This document shows positions 8,704 to 17,911 of a stretch of DNA of 64,000 bases, piece by piece. The stretch is from assembly GCF_019968605.1 (NCBI RefSeq), contig NZ_CP082966.1, positions 1,909,001 through 1,973,000 on the forward strand, read 5' to 3'. The DNA comes from Polaribacter litorisediminis. Its GTDB lineage: Bacteria > Bacteroidota > Bacteroidia > Flavobacteriales > Flavobacteriaceae. The notes under the pieces are model-generated. The model was not told the origin of the DNA, ran no database searches, and saw only the letters and a list, made by a program, of their open reading frames with translations. How positions within the stretch are numbered: the stretch's first letter is position 1; every line of letters starts with the position of its first letter. The translations under genes were made by a program, and so were the position numbers.

Positions 8704-9804
8704 TTAATTAAAATCGAAGCGAATTCCCATCGATATATTTCTAGTTTCCGTATTTTTAAACAAAGGATTCAAATCGTATTTCAGATACAAGCTAGTAGAT
8801 TTATACCCCACATAAGTACTCAAACCATAATTTATAGTATTCATATTAAAATTATCGTATTGTATTTGTTTTATATCGATATTATCTGTGTCCACATATT
8901 CTAAATATTGTCTTGTGCCTAACTTAAAACCAACAAAACCGCCAACTCCCAAACGAACAGCTCGGTTCGTTCTATCTGACACGCCACCATCTTTGTACAC
9001 TCTATTTTTAGATAAATCCCACTCTAAATGCATTGGAAAATTCATTTGCACATGACGTAATCTACTTTCTGATAATTGATTTGAAAATGTTGCAATTTCA
9101 GTAATCTCATCATTTTTAACATGCAGCCTATTGTCCTCTAATCGTAAATTATTCCAAAGAAATGAAAAACCATATTTAAAATACAATTGAGACGGTTTTT
9201 TAGATATTCTTGTTTTCCATGTAAAACCTATTTCATAAAAACGAGATCTCCAAAATTGATATTCAGAATTATTTAAAGATGAAAAATCGTTATCATTTAA
9301 AACATTATTAACGCCAAGCGCAAATACAAACTGCGTGGTTGTTCTGTTGCCAAAACCTCTATTTTTTCTTCTATTAGGATTATCTTTAGTTTCTTTATTA
9401 TCTTCTTCATTTACAGAAAAACGAAATGTTTTGCGCCCCACTGTAAATGTATTTAACGCATCTTTATTAAAATTTTCTTCCTCTGAACTGGCAATTTTTC
9501 CGTTTGTTTTATCTTGCACTAACTCTTGCAATAAACGTTCTTGCGCGCCTACTAATGTTTCAATTTTTCTTGCATGATACGCAGCAACCTCTTTCTTTAA
9601 AGTTTCTGCCATAGTTTTTGTAATTTCTTCTTTCTCTAGTCTTTTATCAATATGAATCACTTTTGCTTTTAAAGAATCTTTTTACAGCTTGGTAATCTTC
9701 TCGATTCTTTGTGATATTTTCATAACTTCTTTCTCAAATGTTTTCTCTTGAGATTGCGTAATCGTTGCACATAACAACAATAAAATTAGTACTGTTTTTT
9801 TCAT
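8704..9804 (-). pseudogene. Outer-membrane beta-barrel protein with an in-frame stop at codon 41
   Basis: The full frame begins at the ATG 9802-9804 with a signal peptide (MKKTVLILLLLCATITQSQ) and a helical segment, then meets TAA at 9682-9684 (codon 41). It continues in the same frame (KDSLKAKVIHIDKRLEKEE) as a coiled-coil linker and a C-terminal domain of alternating strands ending NISMGIRFDFN, typical of an outer-membrane barrel. The part after the stop is 318 residues from an internal ATG at 9660, but that piece alone lacks a signal peptide and could not be exported. It is the third gene of the sigma/anti-sigma operon. A point mutation (likely GAA, AAA or CAA to TAA) or a sequencing error would explain it. 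Confidence 0.8.
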
Positions 9805-9896
9805 TTTAATAGATTTTAAATTTATATTCTTTGGTTTATATTTAAATTGTTATTTAATTTTACATAGAGATTGCTTCGTAATCAACAAAGACAGTG

Positions 9897-10712
9897 CTAA
9901 TCATTTCTACTGGTAATTGCAGAGGCAATATCTGTAACTCTTCTTTTTAATGATTTCATAAAATTATTCTGAAAAACATCGTCATCTATCGTGCGCTCTA
10001 CTTCTGCTAGAATAGTATTTGGATCTACACTTAAATTAGATTCCTTCAGCTGATTTTGAATCGTTTTTAAAACACCTGCCCTATTCACATTATATTTTGC
10101 ATAATATTTTTTTACATCTTCTGGAGAATTTGTTACCGCGTATAACAAATCTTCGCTATTAACTTTTATGCTGACATTGGGGTTTTGTTTTAATCGTTCT
10201 ATCTTATTTTTAATTGGTTCCTCCCTCGCCAGATGTACAATTGGTAGCGCTTCCATCTTTGCAATGATAATTTTTTCTTTTTCTGAAACTATCTTTATTT
10301 TTTGAGATTTCTTATACTTTTTAAGTGCATTATTATTCTTTTTTACAACAGCATTTGTATTCAAATCTATTTCTTTATCAACCTTATCTTTCTTTACAAT
10401 TGCTTCCTCTGATGGAACTTCCTTAATAAATTTATCAATATTTGTATTGATTATTGTTTTGTCAATTGGAGAAACTACTACTTCATTTTTCGGAATAAAA
10501 TCTTTTGTATCCTCAGAAAATAATTGAATTCCGATTGAAACCAACAATAAAATACTTGCTGCTGCGCTTATATAAAAAAACCAACCAATTTTCTTTGGTT
10601 TGGGTTGCTCATCTAGTTGCACAGATAAACGCTCCCATGCAGAAGCTGATGGTTTAAAAGTTCTATTCTGAAACTTATTTTGTATGTTTTTATCTATTTT
10701 ATTTGTTTCCAT
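9897..10712 (-). CDS. Membrane-anchored protein, probable anti-sigma factor for the adjacent ECF sigma
   Basis: 271 residues. The cytoplasmic N-terminus (about 1-45) contains FKPSASAWERLSVQLDEQ, a short motif often seen at the start of flavobacterial ECF partner proteins. A single membrane helix (about 46-65, WFFYISAAASILLLVSIGIQ) follows, then a lysine-rich region outside the membrane and a helical C-terminus. The gene overlaps the end of the sigma factor gene by 14 bp, so the two are translationally coupled. The position and topology suggest that it sequesters the sigma factor at the membrane; this is inference, as no classical zinc anti-sigma motif (HX3CX2C) is present. Confidence 0.7.
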   Translation of the reverse strand: METNKIDKNIQNKFQNRTFKPSASAWERLSVQLDEQPKPKKIGWFFYISAAASILLLVSIGIQLFSEDTKDFIPKNEVVVSPIDKTIINTNIDKFIKEVPSEEAIVKKDKVDKEIDLNTNAVVKKNNNALKKYKKSQKIKIVSEKEKIIIAKMEALPIVHLAREEPIKNKIERLKQNPNVSIKVNSEDLLYAVTNSPEDVKKYYAKYNVNRAGVLKTIQNQLKESNLSVDPNTILAEVERTIDDDVFQNNFMKSLKRRVTDIASAITSRND

Positions 10713-11259
10713 TAACTGTTCTATTCATTTTAATATAATTTTGTTGCAATAATTTACGTGCTTTAAATAACTGCGATTTTGATGTACTTTCAGAAACGCC
10801 TAATTTTTTAGAAATTTCAGAATGTTTATACCCTTCAATAGCATATAAATTAAATACCATTTTGTATCCTGCTGGCAATTGATCGATTAATTTTTGAATA
10901 TCTTCTACAGAAGTGTTTTCTAAATTTTCTGTGGCGACATCATTAAAAACATACTCTTCATCAGATAAATCGACGAAGTTTTTCTTTCTTAAATAAGAAA
11001 TGCACGTGTTTACCATAATTCGCCTTATCCATCCCTCAAAACTACCTTCGTGTTTAAAAGTGTGTAAATTGGCAAATACTTTTAAGAAACCTTGCAATAA
11101 TAAATCTTCTGCATGATGCAAATCTTTTACATATTGCCTACAAACCCCCAACATTTTCGGAGAATGCTCCTCAAACAAATGCTGTTGCGCTTCTCTATTA
11201 TGATTGCTAGCTTTTTTAATGAGCGTTTTTTGTGAGTTATGTAGTTTTATAATTTTCAA
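10699..11259 (-). CDS. RNA polymerase sigma factor, ECF family
   Basis: 186 residues. Region 2 contains HHAEDLLLQGFLKVFANLHTF and GSFEGWIRRIMVNTCISYLR. Region 4 contains YKMVFNLYAIEGYKHSEISKK and LGVSESTSKSQLFKARKLL. The short length and lack of regions 1 and 3 mark an ECF factor. It heads a three-gene operon with a membrane partner and an outer-membrane protein, which suggests an envelope-sensing circuit. A TATATTTG element lies 29 bp upstream. Confidence 0.93.
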   Translation of the reverse strand: MKIIKLHNSQKTLIKKASNHNREAQQHLFEEHSPKMLGVCRQYVKDLHHAEDLLLQGFLKVFANLHTFKHEGSFEGWIRRIMVNTCISYLRKKNFVDLSDEEYVFNDVATENLENTSVEDIQKLIDQLPAGYKMVFNLYAIEGYKHSEISKKLGVSESTSKSQLFKARKLLQQNYIKMNRTVNGNK

Positions 11260-11287
11260 GCCTCTTGTTTCTGTTTTTACTGCCTTA

Positions 11288-11295
11288 CAAATATA
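11288..11295 (-). promoter_or_regulatory. -7 element upstream of the ECF sigma operon
   Basis: TATATTTG on the minus strand, an exact match to TAnnTTTG, 29 bp before the sigma factor ATG. No -33 element was assigned. Confidence 0.55.
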
Positions 11296-11541
11296 TAGAC
11301 TACAAAACTTTTAAAAAGGTTGCTTGGAAGTTTAAAAATTTTTTAAAAAAATTATTTTTTTATTGAATACTTACAAGTTTGTTTATCAAACTTGAAATAA
11401 ACAATATATTGTATCAGCCTACTATTAAGATTGCTATTATGTCATAAAAGAGTCTATTATTTTAGAAATAAACATTAACTTTATTTTTGATAATCAATAT
11501 GGCATAGATTTTGTCATTTTAATGTGAAATCAAGCACACTT

Positions 11542-13182
11542 ATGAAAAATAGATTCCTAGTATTCTTGCTACTTATACCGCTTATGTTGTTTTCTAGAAC
11601 ACATAATAATTCAGAATACCAAACGATTTCAGGTTTTATATCTCATAAAAATGATCGGCTTTCAAACGTTTCTATTTTTATTGAAGGCACAATGCGATTT
11701 ACTGTAACAGACTCAATTGGCTATTATAATATTAAAGCCAAAGTAGGAGAAACGATAAGCTTTAGTTATGTTGGGCTAAAAAAAGTGTGGGTTTTAATTG
11801 AAGACGTTACTACGGTACTAAATATCAATTTAGAACTTGAAAACACGATTACTGGTTTAAAGCCAAAAAAAGTTTTAAAACTTGGAGGTAGTGATATTGG
11901 CAATGATGCAGCTCCCTATAATATTAGAAAAATTGAAGGAAATAGCTTAGATAAGTTCGCTCCTTCATTAACAAAAGCAATTGAAAATAAAGTACCCGAA
12001 TTGCTTGTAAAAATAAATCAATTTGGTGAAGAAATTGCCTATTTAAAAGGACGAGAGCTAGAAGGACCCGCTCTTTGGGTATTTGATGGCGTTACTTTTG
12101 GATTACCAATACCTGTTTATATTTCTGAAGTAGAAGAGGTTTTAGTCATAAATTCCGAAGAAAAAGGGTTTATAATTCTAGTAAAAACCAATATTGATTA
12201 TAAAAAAGTAAAAGGTATTAATTATGATGATTATTACTTAACAGATGCTGATTATTATAGGAATGACGCTATCCAATACAAAAAAATAAAAACTAAAAAA
12301 CCAAAGTACTTAGAGGAGTATCCGAAAAGAGTGAATTCAAAAAAAGCACTCGAAATCTATTTAAACCAATACCCAAAATATAAAAATGAGGTTAACTATC
12401 ATTTTAATGTATTTAATTATTTTAAGAAAGAAAAATTTAGTGAAAATAATATGTTAAAGGTACTTACCGATTTTGAAGACTTCTCCCCCAATAATCCAGA
12501 AGATTTAAAAGGAATTGCTTACAAATATCAAGAGCTAAAGGAACAAGAAAAAGCCTTAGCTGTTTATAAAAAAATAGTAAAATTAAGACCTGAATATAGA
12601 CAATCTTATAGAGATTTAGCAAATACATATATATCCTTAAAACAATATAGAGACGCATGGTTAGCGTATCATTATTACCTAAATAAAAATTTTAAAATAG
12701 AAGATAATGATATCGGAGAAATTATGGGGTCTGAAATAATAGCTACATATAATCTAGATAAAGAAGATAAAAATTCGACCCAAAAAATTAAAATTGAGAA
12801 TTCGAAAAAAAATATTGAAAGTGATGTTAGACTAGTTTTTGAATGGAATACTTCTGAAGCAGAATTTATTCTTGAATTTGTAAATCCAGATTTATTGCCC
12901 TATGCTGTTGAAAATTCTTCTTCGGATAATATTGATTTAATTATTGATCAAAAAAAGAAAGGATATACATCAAAAGAAGTTTTTATAGAGAATTTAAAAC
13001 AAGGAGATTGGCTCGTAAATCTTACCTATCTAGGAAATAAACAATCGAAACCAACAATTTTTAAAATTACAACCTATTATAATTGGGGAAGACCAAATCA
13101 AACTGAAAAAATAGAGGTGTTCGATTTTACGCAACTCAATTTAAAAACAGCTTTATTAAAATTGAATGGAAAATGGCTTTAG
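11542..13182 (+). CDS. Exported protein: carboxypeptidase-regulatory-like domain, TonB-plug-like domain and TPR
   Basis: 546 residues from the ATG at 11542; a GTG at 11524 would add six residues before the signal peptide and is less likely. After the signal peptide (MKNRFLVFLLLIPLMLF), residues about 27-105 form a CarboxypepD_reg-like fold (TISGFISHKNDRLSNVSIF ... YYNIKAKVGETISFSYVGLK), as at the N-terminus of SusC proteins. Residues about 130-225 resemble a TonB plug (GPALWVFDGVTFGLPIPVYI, VEEVLVINSEEKGFIILVK). Residues about 260-400 are helical with TPR-like units. No beta-barrel follows, so it is not a transporter. Function unknown. Confidence 0.75.
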   Translation: MKNRFLVFLLLIPLMLFSRTHNNSEYQTISGFISHKNDRLSNVSIFIEGTMRFTVTDSIGYYNIKAKVGETISFSYVGLKKVWVLIEDVTTVLNINLELENTITGLKPKKVLKLGGSDIGNDAAPYNIRKIEGNSLDKFAPSLTKAIENKVPELLVKINQFGEEIAYLKGRELEGPALWVFDGVTFGLPIPVYISEVEEVLVINSEEKGFIILVKTNIDYKKVKGINYDDYYLTDADYYRNDAIQYKKIKTKKPKYLEEYPKRVNSKKALEIYLNQYPKYKNEVNYHFNVFNYFKKEKFSENNMLKVLTDFEDFSPNNPEDLKGIAYKYQELKEQEKALAVYKKIVKLRPEYRQSYRDLANTYISLKQYRDAWLAYHYYLNKNFKIEDNDIGEIMGSEIIATYNLDKEDKNSTQKIKIENSKKNIESDVRLVFEWNTSEAEFILEFVNPDLLPYAVENSSSDNIDLIIDQKKKGYTSKEVFIENLKQGDWLVNLTYLGNKQSKPTIFKITTYYNWGRPNQTEKIEVFDFTQLNLKTALLKLNGKWL

Positions 13183-13304
13183 AAAAATTTGAAATACGAG
13201 AGGACATAAAACGAAAAGGTTATTTACAATCCTAACATTCAATACTTATTTTAACTTAAAGTAATGCTATTTATCATTCGAGAAGATGAAGTTCTACTCC
13301 TTTT

Positions 13305-15746
13305 TTAATAAGCATCTACATCCATAATAAAACGTATGGGTCTAAATTCTTTGACTGCCTCAAATGTATTTCTTATCTTAATGACTTTATTTTTTGTATC
13401 GGCCAAAGATTGTTTTGGCGGAATTTTAATCACAATATTTTTAATATATTGATTTCTAATTCTAGAAACTGCGGGTGCAGTAGGTCCTAAAACAAGTTCC
13501 CCAAAAGAACTATACAGAGCCTTAAACAACCAATTTACACCAGTATCAACTTTGTTATAATCTCTATGTTTTAACGTAATTTTTATCAATCGATAATAAG
13601 GAGGATATTTATATTGCCATCGCTCTTGCAGCTGTTCCTTATACATTTCTAAATAATTTGTGGTAGCAACCTGCTGTAGTATTTTATGATATGGATTATA
13701 TGTTTGAATCGCTACATTTCCTTGTTTTTTACTTCTACCCGATCTACCAGATACTTGCACCATCATTTGATATGCTCTTTCATGTGCTCTGAAATCAGGG
13801 AAATTTAGCATCGTATCTGCGTTTAAAATTCCGACTAATGAAACATTTTCAAAATCTAATCCTTTAGAAAGCATTTGAGTTCCTACTAAAATATCGATTT
13901 CTTGAGCTTCAAAAGCACCAATTATTTTTTGATATCCAAATTTACCTCGTGTGGTGTCCAAATCCATACGACCTATTTTAAAATCAGGAAATAAATCTTT
14001 TAACTCTAACTCTATTTGCTCTGTTCCAAACCCCTTGGTATCTAATGTATTGCTACCACAGGCACTGCAACTATTAGGCATAGCACGCTGATAACTGCAA
14101 TAATGACAGCGTAATTCATGTTTGAATTTATGAAATGTTAGGGAAACGTCACAATTGGGACACTGAGGAGAAACACCACAGGTTTTGCATTCTACAACTG
14201 GCGAGTATCCTCGTCTATTTTGAAATAAAATTACTTGTTCCTTTAAGTCTAAAGCCTCTTGAATTAATTTTAGCAATTGATCAGAAAAATGACCTTTCAT
14301 TTCCTTTTTTCTTTGCTTTTCCTTTACATCAATCAGCTCGATTTTTGGTAATTGAACATTTCCAAAACGTCTGTTTAATGCAACAAAACCATACTTTTTT
14401 TGTTGGGCATTAAAATAACTTTCTAAAGATGGGGTTGCAGAACCTAACAAGATTTTTGCTTTGTGTAATTTTGCCAAAACAATAGCGGCATCTCTAGCAT
14501 TGTATCTTGGTGACGGTTCAAATTGTTTGTAAGAGGTTTCGTGTTCCTCATCAACTACAATTAATCCTAAATTAGAAAAAGGCAGAAAAACAGAAGAACG
14601 TGCCCCTAAAATAATGCGCGCTTTTGTTTTGTTTTCTAGAACATTATTCCATACTTCTACTCTTTCATTCATAGAATATTTAGAATGAAACACAGATATC
14701 TGCTCTCCAAAATAAACTTGTAATCGCGTAATTATTTGAGTTGTCAATGCTATTTCTGGCAATAAAAACAAGACTTGTTTTTCGGCATCTAAAACTTCTT
14801 GAATTAACTTTGTATAAACTTCCGTTTTACCAGAGCTTGTAATTCCGTGTAAAAGTATTACGTCTTTTTCTTTAAAGTTTTGTTTTATTTCTGATACTGC
14901 AATTTCTTGAAATTCATTTAACTTTTTTAATGCATTAGTATCGCCTTCAAAATTTATTCTATCGGTTTGTATCTCATAAAATTCAAGGATATTTTTATCT
15001 ACCAAAGACTTTAAAATAGTAGGTGAAACCGCCGCTTTTAGTTCTAAATCTTTTGCCTTTATCGGTTTTTTTGTGGTGGATAATTGAAAGAAGGTTAAAA
15101 CTGCCTCTCGCTGTTTTTTTGCTCTAGAAAGTTCTTGCAACAACATATTTAAAGAAGTATCAGAGTTATACGCTGCATGCAAACGAACATATTTCACCAA
15201 TTTTGGTTTGTACTGCTCGTAAATTTGTTCTTTAATATAGATGGCTGTTTTTTTAATCAACTCATTCACCAAAGGCATCACTTTTTTCTTACCCAATATT
15301 TTGGCAACTTGATGAATCGTTAATTGTGATTGATGTTGTAATGCTTCAAAAATTAAATATTCATCATCTTCTAAAATGGATTCCTCTTTAAACGTGTCAT
15401 TTTTATAAATGATGGTTTCACTTTCTAATAAAAAAGCAGAAGGTAAAGAAGCTCTAAAAACATCTCCTAAAGAACACATATAATAACTAGCAATCCATTC
15501 CCAGTGTTTCAGTTGCAAATCATTCACTAAAGGTACCTCATCTAAAATTTGATGGATCTCTTTAGCCTCATATAAGGTTGGAGCGGTTTCATGAATATTA
15601 AAAACTAAACCTGTATACATTTTTGATTTACCAAAAGAAACGGCAACGCGCATTCCTTTTTTTAAAAAGCTAGCTTCCTCATCCGTAACTGCATACGTAA
15701 AAGTTTTCTCTATAGGAATAGGTAATATGACGTCTATATAATAAAT
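13305..15746 (-). CDS. priA: Primosomal protein N' (PriA helicase)
   Basis: Restarts stalled replication forks: a 3'-to-5' DNA helicase that loads the replisome. It has Walker A GITSSGKTEVY, the box DEEH (VVDEEHETSYKQFEPSPRYNARD), GSATPS, a zinc-binding region with paired cysteines (CKTCGVSPQCPNC, CHYC, CSACG) and a helicase C domain (GTQMLSKGLDFENV, QVSGRSGR). The first ATG is at 15653 (782 residues), but that start removes the family's conserved N-terminus. Reading upstream in frame gives YYIDVILPIPIEKTFTYAV, exactly what a PriA should begin with, preceded by ATT at 15744-15746. No ATG, GTG, TTG or CTG occurs in these 31 codons. I extend the gene to the ATT; the product would have 813 residues. 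Confidence 0.9.
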   Translation of the reverse strand: MYYIDVILPIPIEKTFTYAVTDEEASFLKKGMRVAVSFGKSKMYTGLVFNIHETAPTLYEAKEIHQILDEVPLVNDLQLKHWEWIASYYMCSLGDVFRASLPSAFLLESETIIYKNDTFKEESILEDDEYLIFEALQHQSQLTIHQVAKILGKKKVMPLVNELIKKTAIYIKEQIYEQYKPKLVKYVRLHAAYNSDTSLNMLLQELSRAKKQREAVLTFFQLSTTKKPIKAKDLELKAAVSPTILKSLVDKNILEFYEIQTDRINFEGDTNALKKLNEFQEIAVSEIKQNFKEKDVILLHGITSSGKTEVYTKLIQEVLDAEKQVLFLLPEIALTTQIITRLQVYFGEQISVFHSKYSMNERVEVWNNVLENKTKARIILGARSSVFLPFSNLGLIVVDEEHETSYKQFEPSPRYNARDAAIVLAKLHKAKILLGSATPSLESYFNAQQKKYGFVALNRRFGNVQLPKIELIDVKEKQRKKEMKGHFSDQLLKLIQEALDLKEQVILFQNRRGYSPVVECKTCGVSPQCPNCDVSLTFHKFKHELRCHYCSYQRAMPNSCSACGSNTLDTKGFGTEQIELELKDLFPDFKIGRMDLDTTRGKFGYQKIIGAFEAQEIDILVGTQMLSKGLDFENVSLVGILNADTMLNFPDFRAHERAYQMMVQVSGRSGRSKKQGNVAIQTYNPYHKILQQVATTNYLEMYKEQLQERWQYKYPPYYRLIKITLKHRDYNKVDTGVNWLFKALYSSFGELVLGPTAPAVSRIRNQYIKNIVIKIPPKQSLADTKNKVIKIRNTFEAVKEFRPIRFIMDVDAY

Positions 15747-15837
15747 CTTATAAAATATTTAACATTTAATGCTTCAAATCTAACTAAAAAATTGTATATT
15801 TAACACATATAAGAAAATAATTAATCCCCCAAAAATT

Positions 15838-16698
15838 ATGACTTCACAAGATTGGAAAGCTCTCGGTAAATACGTTTCTGTTTACAATAATGACATTTTT
15901 GTTATTGATACAGGAAAATCAAAAGAAACCATTGTTATTCTGCATGGACACCCAACATTAAGTTACGATTATCACGCAATTATCCCTGAATTGGCTAAAA
16001 ATTATCGAGTTGTAATTCACGACCACCTTGGTTTTGGTTTTTCAGACTGTCCGGATGAAATGCAATATTCTTTAATAGATCAAGCAGATATAGCGCTTCG
16101 TTTGTGGTCTTTTTTAGGCTTAAAAGAAGTTACTATTTTAGCTCATGACTACGGAAGTTATGTTGCGAAAGAAATTTTAGCTCGCAAAAACAACAACTTA
16201 ATTCCTTTAAAAATTAAAAAAATAATCTTGTGCAGTAGCCATGAAGATTTAGACAGTCTAGAAATTTCTAATATCAATTCATTACTCAACGAGAAACAAA
16301 AAGATAAACAATCATTTAATCTTAGAAAAATAGGCTTTCGAAAAGTAAAAAGTACGTTGTCCAATAAATTTTACGACCTCAATAGCTCTCGTAGCCAATA
16401 TGAGGAGGCAAAGAAGATACAAATAACAAGTAACTTTATAAAAGATCGATATATTTATTGGCATAGATGGACAGAAGCTTTGAGAGTAACTGAAATTCCT
16501 GTTAAAATATTTTGGCAAAAAACTGATACTGCTGCTCTTAAAGAAATTGCAATTGTATTAGCGGTTGATAAAGTAAATCACAACATAGAATGGCTTGAAA
16601 ACACCAATGCTTTTTCAATAAAAGAGACTCCAAATAAATGGTTACATTTAGTTTTTGGCATCCACAATCAGAAATCAAGAATTGCTGCATTTTTCTAA
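15838..16698 (+). CDS. MEST-like alpha/beta hydrolase, type A, first copy (A1)
   Basis: 286 residues of the haloalkane dehalogenase/epoxide hydrolase/MEST branch. It has the oxyanion region ILHGHPTLSYDYH, the strand-turn HDHLGFGFSD and the nucleophile elbow LAHDYGSYVA, with Asp104 in the nucleophile position. The acid-site aspartate is in FWQKTDTAAL. The position of the catalytic histidine, well conserved in copy B1 as CGH, reads NTNAFSIKE here, so the histidine seems absent. It starts MTSQDWKALGKYV, a motif shared in weaker form by all four neighbours. It lies 21 bp before B1. Catalysis is doubtful; the substrate is unknown. Confidence 0.85.
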   Translation: MTSQDWKALGKYVSVYNNDIFVIDTGKSKETIVILHGHPTLSYDYHAIIPELAKNYRVVIHDHLGFGFSDCPDEMQYSLIDQADIALRLWSFLGLKEVTILAHDYGSYVAKEILARKNNNLIPLKIKKIILCSSHEDLDSLEISNINSLLNEKQKDKQSFNLRKIGFRKVKSTLSNKFYDLNSSRSQYEEAKKIQITSNFIKDRYIYWHRWTEALRVTEIPVKIFWQKTDTAALKEIAIVLAVDKVNHNIEWLENTNAFSIKETPNKWLHLVFGIHNQKSRIAAFF

Positions 16699-16719
16699 AA
16701 ACCGCAAACAATCGTAAAA

Positions 16720-17577
16720 ATGGACTTAAATACGTGGAAAGCCCAAGGCGCATGCATTAATGTACTTCGTAAAAAAGTTTTTATCATAGATAAAGGAAAA
16801 CATCATACAAAAAACATTCTTTTACTTCATGGATTTATAACTTCTTCTTATTGTTATCACAAAATTTTAGATGAGCTTTCTAAATATCACAGAGTTATAT
16901 TAATAGATTTAATTGGCTTTGGGTTTTCAGAAAAACCAAAGGAACAATACTTTACCATTTTACAACAAGCAGATATTGTTCAAGAAATTTTAAAAAAATT
17001 AGATATTAAAACAATTTCTTTACTGGGTCATGATTACGGCGGTAGTATTATAAACGAAATACTAGTTAGAAAAAATCTAGAGCAAATTGATTTTCAGATA
17101 GAATCAATTATTTTTTGTAACGTAAATATGAGAATAGATGTTTTAGAATTTTCACCTTCTCAAGAGAACCATTTTATGGCGCTGAGCAAAGCGCTAAAAA
17201 AATTGATGTCTTCTAAAGGAATGTTTAAAAAAGATATTAGAGCATTATTTTTTGATCAAGAAAAAATATCAGAAATAGAATTAGAGAACTTTTGGCTTTT
17301 AATGCAAGAAAATGATGGTTTAGATATTGTTGATTATGTGGATAATTATATGGAAGAAAGAAAAACATTTTGGAATCGATGGCACAGAGCTTTAAGAAAC
17401 TCTTCCATGCCCATAAAATTAATTTGGTCTAAAAACGATACGGTTGTGCTGCCTATGATTGCAGAATTTATTGCCTTAGAAACACCAAATAGTCAATTAT
17501 CAATGATTGATACTTGTGGACATTTACCAATGCTAGAAAAACCTAAAGATTTATTGGATTTAATTTTGAAAACATAA
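16720..17577 (+). CDS. MEST-like alpha/beta hydrolase, type B, first copy (B1), catalytic residues intact
   Basis: 285 residues and the only member of the array with a full set of catalytic residues: oxyanion LLLHGFITSSYCYH, nucleophile Asp105 in LLGHDYGGSI, acid Asp240 in WSKNDTVVLP and His268 in DTCGHLPMLEKP. The cap region with NDGLDIVDYV and FWNRWHRALRNSSMPIKLIW resembles eukaryotic MEST/PEG1 and its bacterial relatives. An aspartate nucleophile suggests halide, epoxide or ester hydrolysis by the haloalkane dehalogenase mechanism; the substrate is unknown. It has no signal peptide and is cytoplasmic. It is the second gene of the A1-B1 pair. Confidence 0.88.
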   Translation: MDLNTWKAQGACINVLRKKVFIIDKGKHHTKNILLLHGFITSSYCYHKILDELSKYHRVILIDLIGFGFSEKPKEQYFTILQQADIVQEILKKLDIKTISLLGHDYGGSIINEILVRKNLEQIDFQIESIIFCNVNMRIDVLEFSPSQENHFMALSKALKKLMSSKGMFKKDIRALFFDQEKISEIELENFWLLMQENDGLDIVDYVDNYMEERKTFWNRWHRALRNSSMPIKLIWSKNDTVVLPMIAEFIALETPNSQLSMIDTCGHLPMLEKPKDLLDLILKT

Positions 17578-17911
17578 ATAATATATTGATTGACTCATTT
17601 TAATTGTTTAGCTATTTATTTTAAAAGCATTATTTTTTTTATTTCTATGGCTTAATTTTAATGATTCGTGGACACTCTATTTTTTTTAGAAATTGTATAA
17701 GTTCAAATAATAATCATAAAATTCATTTAGGTAATTAATTTTAAATCTTAAACCATTTTGGTTCGTGCTAGATTTATTTCAAAAGTAAAACTGATTGATT
17801 TTTAGATCATTTCATCAAAAAAAACCATGATTTTTACCAATATTTTTTCTAGTATTTAATTACTTATACAGAAATATAAATTACATTTATAAAAAGCTTA
17901 AACCTCGAGCT
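17578..17911. other. Intergenic gap separating the two hydrolase pairs
   Basis: 334 bp of AT-rich sequence between B1 and A2. No ORF, clear terminator or strong promoter match was seen. Its position implies that A1-B1 and A2-B2 are two separate transcription units. Confidence 0.5.
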
